Positions 45,669-57,424 are shown, numbered from the stretch's first letter. The stretch: 64,000 nucleotides of DNA from Acanthamoeba sp. SK_2022b (GCA_027943245.1 JANDJZ010000170.1:1-64000), one strand, 5' to 3'. A program made the numbers and translations. The notes: generated from the letters alone by a model not told the origin.

Positions 45669-46686
45669 ATGATCTCCTCACCAAGGCTGCTCTTCCTCGT
45701 GGCCGTTGGCCTGGCACTCTTTGTGGCCTCAGCGATGGCGGACGACTACAAGAATAACAAGAACGACGGCCCGTGTAAGGGGGGCTACTGGCCGGACGGC
45801 AAGGGCTGCTGTCCCAAGATCATCAACGGCAAGGCCTACTACCGTGACAGCCACAAGTGCTACCCCAAGGACGTCGGCTGCGGCGTCTACTACGCCGATG
45901 GTCAGGGGTACAGCTGCCTTGTTCGAGGAAAGGATGGGCAATGTGAGTGTTTATTGACAGTGACCGCACAGGTGCTTCCCCGATGAAAAGGGCAACTACC
46001 TGAAGGCCGGTGAGTGGTGCCCCAAGGAGCGCAAGTGCCATGAGCGTTGCATTCGCCCCGAGCACTACACCACCTCGACTGAGGAGTGCCCCAAGGAGAC
46101 CACGTCGACCAAGAAGCACTACACGACCTCGACTGAGGAGTGCCACAAGGAGACTACCTCCACGAAGAAGCACTACACGACCTCGACCGAGGAGTGCCCC
46201 AAGGAGACCACTACCACCGAGAGGCACACCACCAAGAAGTACACCACCACCGAGGAGTGCCCCAAGGAGACCACCTCGACCAAGAAGCACTACACGACCT
46301 CGACCGAGGAGTGCCCCAAGGAGACCACCACCACCCAGAAGCGTACCACCACCGAGAGGCGCACAACCACCGAGAAGCGCACCACTCCCCAGCGTACCAC
46401 GAGCGAGGAGTGCCGCCAGACCACCTCCGAGAAGCCGTGCGACGACGACCACAAGCAGTGCCCTGGCGGTCAGTGGAAGGATGGCAAGGGCTGCTGCCCT
46501 CGCAAGTTCGGCTACCAGTGGTCCTACAGGGATGGCCGCGGCTGCTACCCGATCGAGCTTGACTGCGGCGTCTACTACGCCGATGGCCAGGGCTGCTACC
46601 CCGACGAGAATGGCAAGTACCTCAACGCCGGCGAGTGCTGCCCCGACGACCGCAAGTGCCACCCCGAGTGCGATGGTAAGTACTAA
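45669..46686 (+). CDS. Leo-type cyst-wall lectin with Thr/Lys/His-rich spacer
   Basis: Two exons with the join checked: 45669-45907 and 45972-46686. A signal peptide (RLLFLVAVGLALFVASAMA) precedes two similar Cys-rich modules. The first runs from CKGGYWPDGKGCCPK through CYPKDVGCGVYYADGQG and CFPDEKGNYLKAG to KCHERC. The second runs from CPGGQWKDGKGCCPR through CGVYYADGQGCYPDENG to KCHPEC. Each has eight to ten Cys. They are separated by about seven imperfect repeats of the kind YTTSTEECPKETTSTKKH, rich in Thr, Lys and His. This is the architecture described for Leo lectins of the Acanthamoeba cyst wall, which bind cellulose. Expression during encystation is therefore expected but not shown here. 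GATG|GTAAGT just before the stop looks like a splice donor, so a longer form ending elsewhere is possible. The repeats are homogeneous at the DNA level. Confidence 0.8.
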
Positions 46687-46993
46687 GCAGCGGACCAGCC
46701 ATCTCGGCACAACAGATCCCGCTTCAAGGTCCCTGTTACACCTAACTCTGTTGTTGTTTTTAGACAAATAAACTTTGCTTCTCCATCTACCCTTCTAGAG
46801 GACATGCAACCACAACACACGCAACACAAGCCGTACATGAATTTCTCATTGTTGAAGGGCCACGGGAGGGACGAGCTCCTCAACGCGCCCATCCCAGAAC
46901 AGAAAAAATAGAGAATGTACACATGATGCCTACCAACTGCAACGCTAGCTGGCGCGCTGGCGAGGTGGTTGACCTGGTCACAGCATCGAGAGC
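46687..46993. other. Convergent intergenic region
   Basis: About 300 bases between the lectin and RING-CH gene 3' ends; AATAAA at about 46767 may be the lectin polyadenylation signal. Nothing else seen. Confidence 0.5.
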
Positions 46994-48565
46994 TCAAGGC
47001 GCAGCGCTAAGGTCCATCACAACCCATAGGCCAGCCTTGTACCTGCCCCAGTATAGACAGGTCAATCGCCGGCCGATTGGAGGGGAGGGAGTTGATGGCA
47101 GCGGGAGAGAGGCGCACTTGTTGTGAATAACGTCCATGCGGCGCTTGACCATCTTGATGCCCAGCATGATCGCCAGCCCAATACCTGATGGCGTTGGCTT
47201 GTTAGGTTTCCGGGATTCGCTTGCTAGGTTGCTTTCGAATTGGCAAGTGGTACCGATGAAGAAGCCGAGGACGATGAGAATGATGACCACCACCGCCAGG
47301 ATAATGAGCAGATACTCGCCGCCGTCCTTAATATCGCAGTTACCGCAGCTGCCGCAGTCTCCGCAGCCGCCGCAGTCAGACGAGCTGCTGTGGCTCTGGC
47401 GTTTCCATTTGGTCGACAAGAACGTGTAAGTGAACAACAACGTCTCACCCCTGAGTTGGCAGCTCCGTGCGCGTGTTGCGTACATGACAGCTGAAGTCGG
47501 GAACGAAGCACCAGTAGAAGTAACAGTCGCCATGGCCTGCACAAGGGCAAATTGAGTTCGTTGCTCCAACGCACACGTAGGGCATGAGTGTGTGCTTACC
47601 GTAGTAAGGCGTGTACGAGGGACCATAGCAGCAGTTGCCGGAGTCGCACGTGACACCACAGCACCAGCGGCCGATGGCATAGCACAGGCCCAGCACGCCC
47701 AGCACGAAGAAGAATAGCAACCACCCAAACAACCAGTCCACCACCAGCGCCGGCGGCACGCTCACGTGCAGCGCCTCACTGAAGATCTGTGCGCACATAC
47801 AAGCAAACGTAAACATCAGCCGCGTCTACGGACCACGCTGGAAAACACGCTGAGAGAGAAGTATGTGTGAGGTAGAGAAAAGAGAGGTGATGTACTCGGT
47901 CACGTTCTCGATCGCGGTCGACGGCCCACACGAACAAGCTGCAGAGAGCAGCCACGGCATTGACGGCCAGAATGAAAAGGGTCAAGTCGAGCGTGATCCA
48001 CGACGCCACCTTGATCCCCTCGCACACGCTCGCACTCTCGGCCCTGTAGTCCATCTGGTAGTCTACAGAGAGTCCACCCCAGGATAAGTATCAATAACGC
48101 TTAATATATATTAAAAATGAATTCTTTATATATTATTAAAAATTCTTTCAATATCACGCGCAACAAAACTTGTATTATTAAACCAAGAGACGAGTGGGGA
48201 GGGTTACCGGCGTGGCAGAGGTCACAGCGATAGAACGATGTGCTTTTGGTGCTGACTGCGCGCCACCGATCGAGGCAGCCACGGTGGACCCACATGACGC
48301 TACCGCGGCAGTCGCAGGGTCCGATGAGGTGGTCCGGCGCGAGGTCGTGACCCCCCACCCCCTCACCCTCTTGACAGAAGCGGCACTCGGCGCCCTCTCT
48401 CGATGCCGCTGAGGTGGGAATCCCCTTGACCCTTCCATTCGATTTCACCTCGGTCCCTCCAGCACGGTCCTCTTCGGCGTCCCACGCGTTTGTGGAAGGC
48501 GCCGAGGGCTGCTTGTCCATGGCAAGGCCCATGGGCTCGAGCTTGTGGTAGCCGTCCTTGCTCAT
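46994..48565 (-). CDS. RING-CH (MARCH-type) membrane E3 ligase with Cys-rich tail
   Basis: Multi-exon gene. The N-terminal cytosolic part (MSKDGYHKLEPMGLAMDKQP) leads into a C4HC3 RING-CH finger: ECRFCQEG, LIGPCDCRGSVMWVHRGCLD (RW follows), and YRCDLCHAG. Membrane segments follow (WITLDLTLFILAVNAVAALC; LVVDWLFGWLLFFFVLGVLG), then Cys-rich loops (RWCCGVTCDSGNCCYG; GDCYFYWCFVPDFSC), a peculiar CGGCGDCGSCGNC cluster, and a last strong segment (YLLIILAVVVIILIVLGFFI). It ends VVMDLSAAP. MARCH-type ligases ubiquitinate membrane proteins in the endocytic and secretory system. The finger has all eight ligands. The 3' end is set by the open frame after the last acceptor and could be shorter. Confidence 0.8.
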
Positions 48566-49221
48566 TTCCTCTCTTCTAAAGTTCGGTTTTGTTTAAAGTT
48601 CGGTTTATGCGCGGTGGCTTTTGCGCTACGACCAGGAACACAAGGCCGCCCTTTCCGGGCCCTTCCCTGAAGCGAGGTCAAAACCTTGGCAACCACTGGC
48701 GCGCAAAGGAAGGAGTAGAAGCACATTCATAAAGAGAGAGTGCCTGACATCAGTGCTGGATTTCAAACTCCTTTGTGGGTATCTAGTCTAGCACTAAGAT
48801 GGACAAAAGGAGACAGGAACAGGGGCTAGCACTTGCTTGAGCCAAAGTTAAATCCTTGATCTTCTGGGCCAACTCTCCTTCCTTCTCCACCATCTTTCTC
48901 CTACATTGGCCTAGGGCACCACCCATCCTCCCTCAATCTTTTATTTGTGATCTGAGAGGTGCCCCACATTATGCCTTCACCTCCAATGCTGAGCTGGAAC
49001 TCTGGCTCCCCTTCTGGCTTGAAAATTTTACAGAACCTCCAAGCAGAGGAATGTTCAAGAACTATTGCTCTCAGCAGGTACAACTGTTGCTCCACCTCCA
49101 GGCACCTAAATGCTTTCTGAACCTCAAAGTGTTCCTTGTCCTATTGGAAGAGCCACAACTAAATTATTCACCAAATTCCTCGAATGCGGACAAAAGCCCT
49201 TTTTTTATTTTCTGGTTCAAG
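48566..49221. other. Divergent intergenic region (RING-CH / ValRS), lower-GC island
   Basis: About 650 bases. TTAAAGTTCGGTTT is repeated in tandem at about 48578-48607 next to the RING-CH start. From about 48780 to 49190 composition drops in GC; the open frames there are unlike known proteins. It should hold both promoters. Confidence 0.5.
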
Positions 49222-50094
49222 ATGTTGCAGGGCCTCCGCCGGAGGAGAGGTTGTGAGAGGCTGGTCTCCCTCCAGCCAAGACCGGCGGCTTGGCCTCGCC
49301 AGGCCCCTGCATCGGTGTTACTGCGGCCAGCATTTGTCCGAGTCCGCCGTGCCTACACCGCAACGTACGATTTTGATTAATGGCTTTTTCCCCGCTTTAC
49401 GATTAATATTTTTGTTGTTGTTATAATTGAGGATTAACTTGTGATCAATTAAAAATTGACTATTCATTATGTGTACGCAGTCCAGAGCCCACGAAGCCAC
49501 TCACGCAGGGACCTCTGGCCGCTGCCTACGATCCAGTGCGCATTCCGCTCGCTTGCACCCATAACTTCAGCGCACACTCACCCGCGCCACACAGAAAGCA
49601 GTCGAAAGCGCAGGATGGTACCAGTGGTATGAGCGTCAAGGTGTGTGCCGCTCATTCTCGTTCCTTTTCTTGGCCGCGCACGTTAACGTCCGTGTGGCCT
49701 CAGGTTACTTCAGGGGAGAGAGCGGGCAGCCAGGGAAGAGCAACTTCTCGATGGTCATCCCGCCGCCCAACGTCACCGGCACACTTCACATCGGCCATAC
49801 ACTCACCGTTGCCATTCAAGTGCGAGCACACGCACACGCGCGCGCACCAGCGCTTCACGCATAAACTGCAAGTAGGATGATGAATCAGTGGTGGGCTCAC
49901 AACAGCACTTTGACACCCGTGTGTGCGCAGGATTCGATCGTGCGGTGGCGTCGAATGATGGGCGACAACGTCCTCTACGTGCCGGGCACCGACCACGCCG
50001 GCATCGCCACGCAGACTGTGGTAGAACGGCGACTCCAAAAGGAGAAAAAGGTGTGACCTTCTGCGTCGATCCTCTGGCTCTTTCAGTCATTCTG

Positions 50095-50158
<64 letters not shown>

Positions 50159-52221
50159 CAGTTCGTACACTCACATACTTCCGCTCTTGCCTTGGGAACC
50201 AGCTTACTCGGCACGACCTGGGCCGAGAGGCCTTCATCGACGAGGTATGGAAGTGGAAGGACACGCATGGCAACCACATCAACAACCAACTGGTACTCGA
50301 CACGCCCATCACGATGCCACGCCAGCCACTTACCGGCCAACGCTTTATAAAAATGTGGTGTGCATATGCGCAGCGACGATTGGGCACGTCGCTCGACTGG
50401 TCGCGCGAGGTGTTCACAATGGACCCTCAGCGCAGCAAGGCCGTCACCGAAGCCTTCGTCCGGTCCGCAACCCTCTCTCCCTCTCCAATCTCCTCTCTGG
50501 CCACTCGAGAGTAGCGGCCGAGCGTGCCTCGTGAGTGCACTCACCTTGATTCTCATTGGCGAGCAGGTTGCACGACCAAGGTCTCGTCTACCGGTCCACT
50601 CGGCTCGTCAACTGGTGCTGCTTCCTGCAGACTGTCATCTCCGACATTGAGGTGTCTCCCGCTCACACACCACACGCACGCACACGCACGCTCTACACTC
50701 ACGCGCACTGCAACGCATCAACGCACGAGCTAGGTCGAGTACGAATCGCTCAGCAAGCGAACCATGCTCGCTCTGCCGGGCAAGGGGACCAAGAAGTACG
50801 AGTTTGGCGTCATCCACCATTTCCTCTACCGAGTTGAGGGCGGCGGCGAGCTGGAAGTCGCCACGACGCGGCCCGAGACCATCCTCGGCGACACCGCCCT
50901 CGCTGTCCATCCCGAAGACCCGCGCTATCAGGTGCGTGTGTGCAGGGGGGTGGGTGGGCTGAGTTGACCGTGCGCCGCACGTGTGTGTGTAGGAATTCAT
51001 TGGGCGGAGAGCCATCCACCCGTTCACCGGCCAACCGATACCCATCGTTGCGGATCCCATTCTTGTTGACCGAGAGCTAGGCACCGGAGTTGTAAAAAGT
51101 ACGGCCTATCTGCACGGGGAGCTATTCGATAATCTCTTTTTATTATATATTATTTATTGTTTATTTAACTCATCTGTGGCTTTGGCCTGCTAGTCACGCC
51201 CGCGCACGACTTTGACGATTTTGCCTGCGGCGTGAGGCACGGCCTGCCGCGCGTCAATCTGCTGCGCGACGATGGCACGCTCAACCAATACGGCCTTCAC
51301 TTCCAGGTAAAACACAAAGAAATGCAAACAAAAACAAAAACAAAAACAAAAACAAAAACAAAACTGGAGTGGTCTCGTGTCTGACAACGTTGGGGTTCTT
51401 CCAAAGGGCCTGGACCGGATGGACGCGCGGCGAAAGGTGGTTGAAGACCTGGAACAGCTGTACGGCCACGACGCAGCGGCACTGGACCGCTCTCTCATCC
51501 TCCTAAGCCAGTGCTTAATGTCTCACCTCCTCCACCTCCTCTAGGGGACTCTACAAGGATAAGAAGGACCACGAGTCCAGAATCGCGCTGTGCTCCCGCT
51601 CCGGAGACGTTTTGGAGCCCCTGCTCAAACCACAATGGTGCGTGCCTCACTATCTCCCCCCCGGCGCTCTGACTGGAATCGAACCGTGGCGCCCTCAGGT
51701 ACGTGGCGTGCAAGGACATGGGCGCTGACGCTGCACGAATGGTGCGCGACGGCACGATCGAGATCATCCCCGACTTCCACAAACACGAGTGGTACCGCTG
51801 GATGGGTACGTTTTATTCTTACAAAAATAATACGTGTTTTTTTTATATATATAGAAAATGTGTTGATTTCTTTTAAATTTTTTGAAACAATGCAGAGAAT
51901 GTCGAAGACTGGTGCGTGTCGCGGCAGCTGTGGTGGGGACACCGCGTCCCCGCCTACAAGGTGGTTGCCGAGGGCGAGCCGCGGGCGGCCAACAAGGACA
52001 ACGACACGCTGGGTAAGTGAGACGATGATGGCCAAATCCGTTGTGTGTCGCTCATGCCTTGCACCTTGACTTGCGCTTTTGTGATGTATTGTGGGGGATC
52101 CACACAGAGGACTGGCAAAACGAGCGATGGGTCATCGCGCGCAACCACGGCGAAGCCTTGGAGAAGGCCAAGGCGCTCTACCCCGACATCGCTTCCCCCA
52201 AGCTCGAGCAGGTGCGCCGGC

Positions 52222-52283
<62 letters not shown>

Positions 52284-52785
52284 GGCTGATTAGGGATTGG
52301 GCAGGACGAGGATGTGCTGGACACGTGGTTTTCGTCGTCGCTCTTCCCCATCTCCGCGCTCGGGTGGCCCGACGACACGCAGGACCTGCGGGACTTCTAC
52401 CCGCTCTCGGTCATGGAGACCGGCGCCGACATCCTCTTCTTCTGGGTCGCGCGCATGGCCATGATCTGCTCCAAGCTCAGCCCCACCCAGCAAGCCCCCT
52501 TCAAGAAGGCATTCCGCTCTATCCTTGCTTTCTCTCTTCATAACTTGGGCTCACGTTGTGATGTGTGTGTGTGTGTGTGTGTTTGTGTGTGTGTCGGCAA
52601 ATAATCATAGGTGTATCTGCACGGCATGGTGAGGGACGCGCACGGGAGGAAGATGTCGAAATCGCTGGGCAACGTGATCGATCCGCTCCACGTCATCGAG
52701 GGCATCCCGCTGGAGCAGCTGCTCCAGAACCTCAACCACAATCTGCTCGATGAAGCCGAGCGCAAGAAGTAACTTAGCCCTCTCT

Positions 52786-52838
<53 letters not shown>

Positions 52839-54771
52839 CGCGCGTTCGCGTCGTGTTGCCTGTCTGTCGCATGCTGAGCCAAACATCATTCGCTCTTGTG
52901 CTGCAGGGCGACGACTGGCATCAAGTCGGACTACCCGGCCGGCATTCCGCAGTGCGGGACCGACGCGCTACGATTCACGCTGGTCAACTACACGCAGCAG
53001 GTTCACCGTCTTCGTCACAACAATGTCCCCCCTCCCCTTCGAACTCTGCCTCATGCGAGCGCGTGTGCTGGACGATGAATCGCGCTCTGCACAGACGCGC
53101 AACATCAACCTTGACATCAACAAGGTGGTGGCCAACCGTCACTTCTGCAACAAGATGTGGAACGCCACGCGGTTCGTGCTCAGTTATGCCGAAAACGCTC
53201 CCGTCGCCCAACCCGACCCTGACGGTACGCCGTCGCGCGCGCGCGTGCTTGTGTACGCGTGTCTGTCGATCTCACCGATGCGGCCATGGCAGACCTGGCG
53301 AGCAAATGGATCCTCAGTCGTCTCAGCCAAGTCATCGGCAAGTGTAACCAGGTTCGTGTTGTTTCGATCTCTCCACCACCAATCACCAAAATGGCTTGTT
53401 GTTGTTATCAGTTGTTGGTTAGCTGTTGCTCCACGAGTTTCACCACTGTACACGCGACGAATAGGGAATGAGCGAGTCCGAATTCCACGTCGCCACGTCG
53501 TCGCTCTACGACTTCTTCCTCAACGAGTTCTGCGACGTCTACCTCGAGTACGCCAAGCTCTACATCTCTGACGAGGTACTACCCTACCGTGTGTGTGTGT
53601 GAAGTGGAGAGATTGTTGCTGACACGGGTTGGCCCTTGCTCGGATGCGCTCCCAGACGACGCAGAGGCAGGCACAGGTCAAGAGCGTGTTGAACACATGC
53701 CTCGAAAGTTACTTCCGCCTGCTGCACCCATTCATGCCCTACGTGTCGGAGGAGCTCTGGCAGCGCCTGCCCACGAGCAACGGCCAACAGGTTGCTATTT
53801 CCGTTGATTCGAAATTTTTTATTAGTATTTGAATATATTTAATACTATCATTTACTTTTTTATGTTCTTTTTTTTCCACCTATGGTAGAAGCCAGAGTGT
53901 TTGATGCATGCGGCCTACCCGGTGGCCACGGCCCAAGTCACGGCCTGGCGTAACGAGGAAGCCTACGAGAAGCCCATGGAGGTGCACCCCCTCTCTGCTC
54001 TCTCTCTCTCTCTCTCTGCCTTCCTGTCGGCTACTCATCACCAAATGTGCGTAGGAGGTGCTGCGAGTGCTGCACGCCGTGCGATCGCTGAGGGACGGGC
54101 ACGGCGCTACTCCGCTCAAGTATTCGGCGTTCATTCACACCACCGACCCCGCACTCTACGATCTCCTCAGGTTGGTCCCACTCTCCGTATGTAACGTTTA
54201 ATATTTTTATTATTTTTATTGAATTGTTATTCATGTTATTTTATTATTTACTTGAGCTTGTGTGTGCGTACGCAGCAACGAGGCGTCTGTGCTCCGCCAT
54301 TTGGCCCGCGCCAGCCGCGTCGACGTGCAGCACAACGCCACCGAACCGGAGGGCTGCGGCGTGCGCGTGCTCGACAGCCGCACGCAGATCTTCCTGCCCC
54401 TGCTCCACCTGGGCGGCGAGCAGGCCCAGGGCGAGCCGACGGCCCTGTCGGCTGAGACCGTGGCCAACCTGCAGAAGGAGGTTGAGAAGATGAACAAGCG
54501 CAAGAAGAAGCTCGAGAAGGAGATCGAGTGGATCGAGCAGAAGGTTGCTGGTCCGTACTACCTCGACAAGGTGCCCCTCGACGTGCGCAACCAGGATAAG
54601 TGCGTGACATCACTTCTTTCAGTCCCCTGCTCCCTTTTGGCTCAACTCGCCTGCTCACTCGAGGCCCGCTCCTACAGGGAAGCCAAGGCCGAAGCTGAAA
54701 AGCAGCTGAAGGACGTCGAGCGCAGCATTCGTTCCGTAGTGGACTTGATGCACAAGTACAGGGAGCTGTGA
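49222..54771 (+). CDS. VARS: Valyl-tRNA synthetase with presequence-like N-terminus
   Basis: Large many-exon gene. The first exon encodes [20 protein letters not shown] and more Arg/Ala-rich sequence up to RRAYTAT, without acidic runs, like a mitochondrial presequence. The catalytic core follows: [36 protein letters not shown] (HIGH), [74 protein letters not shown] (editing domain threonine-rich motif), [68 protein letters not shown] and [20 protein letters not shown] (KMSKS). The anticodon-binding domain ([19 protein letters not shown]) and the C-terminal coiled coil ([20 protein letters not shown]) complete it. It charges tRNA-Val. One gene often serves both cytosol and mitochondria by alternative starts; which applies here is not visible. 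Confidence 0.93.
50096..50157. repeat. (CA)n microsatellite in a ValRS intron
   Basis: CA run in the intron after [10 protein letters not shown]; the acceptor GGAACCAG follows before [11 protein letters not shown]. Confidence 0.9.
51327..51364. repeat. (AAAAAC)n hexanucleotide repeat in a ValRS intron
   Basis: About six AAAAAC units shortly after the donor following NQYGLHFQ. Confidence 0.9.
52223..52274. repeat. (CA)n microsatellite in a ValRS intron
   Basis: CA run in the intron between SPKLEQ and DEDVLDTWF; donor and acceptor are canonical. Confidence 0.9.
52790..52844. repeat. (TG)n(CG)n compound microsatellite in a ValRS intron
   Basis: A TG run passing into CGCGCG, a sequence prone to Z-DNA, in the intron before [12 protein letters not shown]. 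Confidence 0.9.
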
Positions 54772-54978
54772 AGTTTTTTGCTCTGCCAATAATAATAAGG
54801 TGAGAGGTTCATCTCGCTTCATGCATGTTCCCAACCATTGAAGAGTTTTTTTGTGCCAAAGTTGCAGAGGTGAAATAGAATGCAGTTGAGAAAAGCTTTT
54901 GGGAAGGGACAACATTGTAACACACATGGAGTTCTCTGCTGGCACAGAATTATGTTGCCTCAGGCGAGGCAGCTGAGA

Positions 54979-54990
54979 TTTGGCGCGAAA
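54979..54990 (+). promoter_or_regulatory. E2F-like site upstream of NUF2
   Basis: TTTGGCGCGAAA fits the classical E2F/DP consensus and lies about 90 bases before the NUF2 start codon. Confidence 0.65.
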
Positions 54991-55004
54991 CGGCTTAACG
55001 TTAG

Positions 55005-55017
55005 TTTTGGCGGGAAA
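55005..55017 (+). promoter_or_regulatory. Second E2F-like site upstream of NUF2
   Basis: TTTTGGCGGGAAA, an E2F consensus match, 15 bases after the first site and about 60 bases before the ATG. Confidence 0.65.
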
Positions 55018-55079
55018 CGCCAACAGTTGGCGGCATCCCGGACAAACGAACGAAAGCTGCAACACGACGAAGAGCAGAG

Positions 55080-57151
55080 ATGGCTGGCAAAAATGTGTTT
55101 TCATTTCCAAACCTGTCCGTGAGCGAGATCTCAGCCTGCTTGGCCGAAGTAGAGATTGACATATCACCGCAGAAGCTTACATCGCCAAATGCAATCGAAA
55201 TGCGTAATGTTTATCGCCAGCTGGTCTTGCTCCTGCTTGGCATCAGACCCGAGGAGCTTGAACAGCCCCACTTTGCGGCCTCGCAGGTGCTCACATATCC
55301 TGACCTCTACGAGGAGGCCATTCCCGAGATTGCGTTCGCTCGCGCCCTGTACGTCTTCAAATCTCGACTTCTTGCGTGACTGGGATACATCATGCATGAT
55401 CTTTCTTACCATCTCGTGTTTTGTGCAGCAAGAAGTTGATGACGAGCGTGGGCGTGCACGATTTTCAGATGGGCGACATCAACAAGCCTGACAGCAAGCG
55501 CATGGTGCGCTACCTATCGGCCATCATTAACTTCCTCAAGTTCAGAAGCGAACGTAGAGCCAAGTTCGATGAATACGACAATGAGTTTGTACGTACTACG
55601 CGACCATCTCCTCTTGTAGTAACTTACTCACCTCGCCTCCGCGCATACTCAGTGTGCTCTGGAAGACCAAAGAGAGGAGCTGGAAGCTAAGAATCAAGAG
55701 TGCAAGGAAGAGCTAGACAAGCTCAAGAGGCGTCTACAAGCAGAACAGCCCATGGTGAGTTGTCAGCGTGCTTTCCCTGAGCCTTTACCCGTTTCTGCTC
55801 TTGCAAGAGGCTGACCTCATTATCCCACGTGTCGGTTTGCAGGTGGATCAGCTGATTGCGGAGACGCAGAGCCTGGGCGCCGAGGTCGAACAGCTCAACA
55901 CATTTCAGTGGCAGCTCCAGCAGGACTGCCGCGCGCACAAGAACGAGCTTATACGACTCGAAGCTCTCGTACGCCTCGGCTGCCTCCCTCTGAACCTGCG
56001 CAACGATGAGAGTGCGATTGTTCTCACGTGTGTCTCTTCGCCGAACAACACAGTCACAAAACAACATGTTCAAGATCATGAACCTCAAACAAGACGGCCA
56101 GAAGCTCCGCTCGCAGATAGTGCAGGACCCTGAGAAGCTGAGGAAGGTGCGGCAATGGATCTTTTAGACTTCGGCTTCTTGCTCTGTTGGCTCACACCCA
56201 TCTGTGCCGCCGCGTCCAGGCCATCATCAACATGGAGGAGCAAGTCGAAATCGAGAAGAAGACCATCAGCGATGCCGAGGTCAAATCTCGAGGTACTCCC
56301 TCTTGCTGGCCAGGTACACCTTTGAATCTATCCTGACACGCGGGCATGTCTAGAGCTGAGCGCTCGTCTGGGCTGCCTAAGGAAGCTCGAGGAGAGCATC
56401 CTCAAGTGCGTTGCCGTCATGAACGAGTGCTCTGTAGAGGTAACGCTGTACCACGAACGCATGGCAGGCTCGCTTGACTTGGTTGTCTCACCGTTCTTTG
56501 TTCGCACAGACCGACAAGCTGCAGAAACAGAAGGAGCAGATCGACGACGCGCAGTCGAGCATCGCCGAAGCCAACGCCGAGTCGAGGGAGCTGGAAAGCA
56601 AACAACTCGTACGTCAGTTGTTCGCGATGAATGGGCCAGGTGGGCAGATCCACTCACGAGTCACTCTTACTGCAGTTCATCGCCAAGCAGCTGCAAGCTG
56701 CTGCTGAGAAGCTCGTGCGGCTGGAGAAGGTCCAGAGGGAGAAGCAGGAAGCTGCACAGCAAGCCCTGCAGGAGGTAACCAGCACACACACACACAACGT
56801 GCAAGCACGCGCACACAGAACGAGGACTGACGTCGTCGTGTCTCGGTGTCAACAGGCCAAGATCGATAGGGCATCTGCCGACAAGGAGAGGGAGGAGGTG
56901 CAGGCCAAGATCGAAGAGAACGAGAAGCACATACGCATCATGCAGAAGAAGGTACTGTCTTGCCGCCACGCTTGTCAGTGATGCGACGACACGATAGCTG
57001 AGCGTGACGCGTGCGTGTTGGGTGGCCTCAGATCAACCAACGTAAGAGACAGCACCAAGACGAGATGACCCTGATGCGGGACAAGTACGAGCTGCTCGAG
57101 ACCCAGGTCCAGGAGTACCACCATCGCCTCATCAGGGCCATGAGAGGCTGA
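55080..57151 (+). CDS. NUF2: Kinetochore protein Nuf2
   Basis: Multi-exon gene. The N-terminal CH-like head has FSFPNLSVSEISACLAEVEI, DISPQKLTSPNAIEMRNVYR, LTYPDLYEEAIPEIAFARAL and KRMVRYLSAIINFLKFRSER, the order found in Nuf2 of fungi and animals. The remainder is continuous coiled coil (CALEDQREELEAKNQECKEE; EEQVEIEKKTISDAEVKSRE; KEREEVQAKIEENEKHIRIM), ending EYHHRLIRAMRG. Nuf2 pairs with Ndc80/Hec1 in the NDC80 complex, which holds microtubules at kinetochores. Length (about 450 residues) fits the family and there is no break. The ATG is 309 bases past the ValRS stop, with two E2F-like sites just upstream, which suits cell-cycle-controlled transcription. Many short introns interrupt the coiled coil. 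Confidence 0.92.
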
Positions 57152-57424
57152 GTCGTGCCAACCGTCTGAGTGAGGGGCAGAGCAAAGAAGGCTGCCCTTC
57201 ATCAGCGTGTGGCATCAGGCGAGTCGGGTGTACAAAAGAGAAGATCTATTTTTTTTAAATTATTTGTGTATTTATTTATTTCCTTGGCTTGTCTGTCAGT
57301 TGTTGTGTGCGGGAGCGAAGCAACAAGGACCTTGTGTTGGAGTTGCAAGTGCTGGAGTTCCAGTAGCTTTACGCCGATCCAGGGAACGCGGAGCGGCGAT
57401 TTTAAACCGCCCCTCTCACTAGCG

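Larger units (their letters stand above)
54772..55079. other. Intergenic region upstream of NUF2
   Basis: 308 bases between ValRS and NUF2, same strand. The last 100 bases carry two E2F-like sites (listed separately). Confidence 0.6.

Noticed and set aside
45823..46767. Minus-strand ORF of 314 residues with LLGGG-type repeats
   Set aside because: Antisense of the lectin repeats; the plus frame has a signal peptide and conserved Cys spacing.
48856..49380. Long plus ORF starting MIFWANSPSFST and running into the ValRS first exon
   Set aside because: The part before 49222 has no protein-like pattern and different composition; the Met at 49222 gives a typical presequence.
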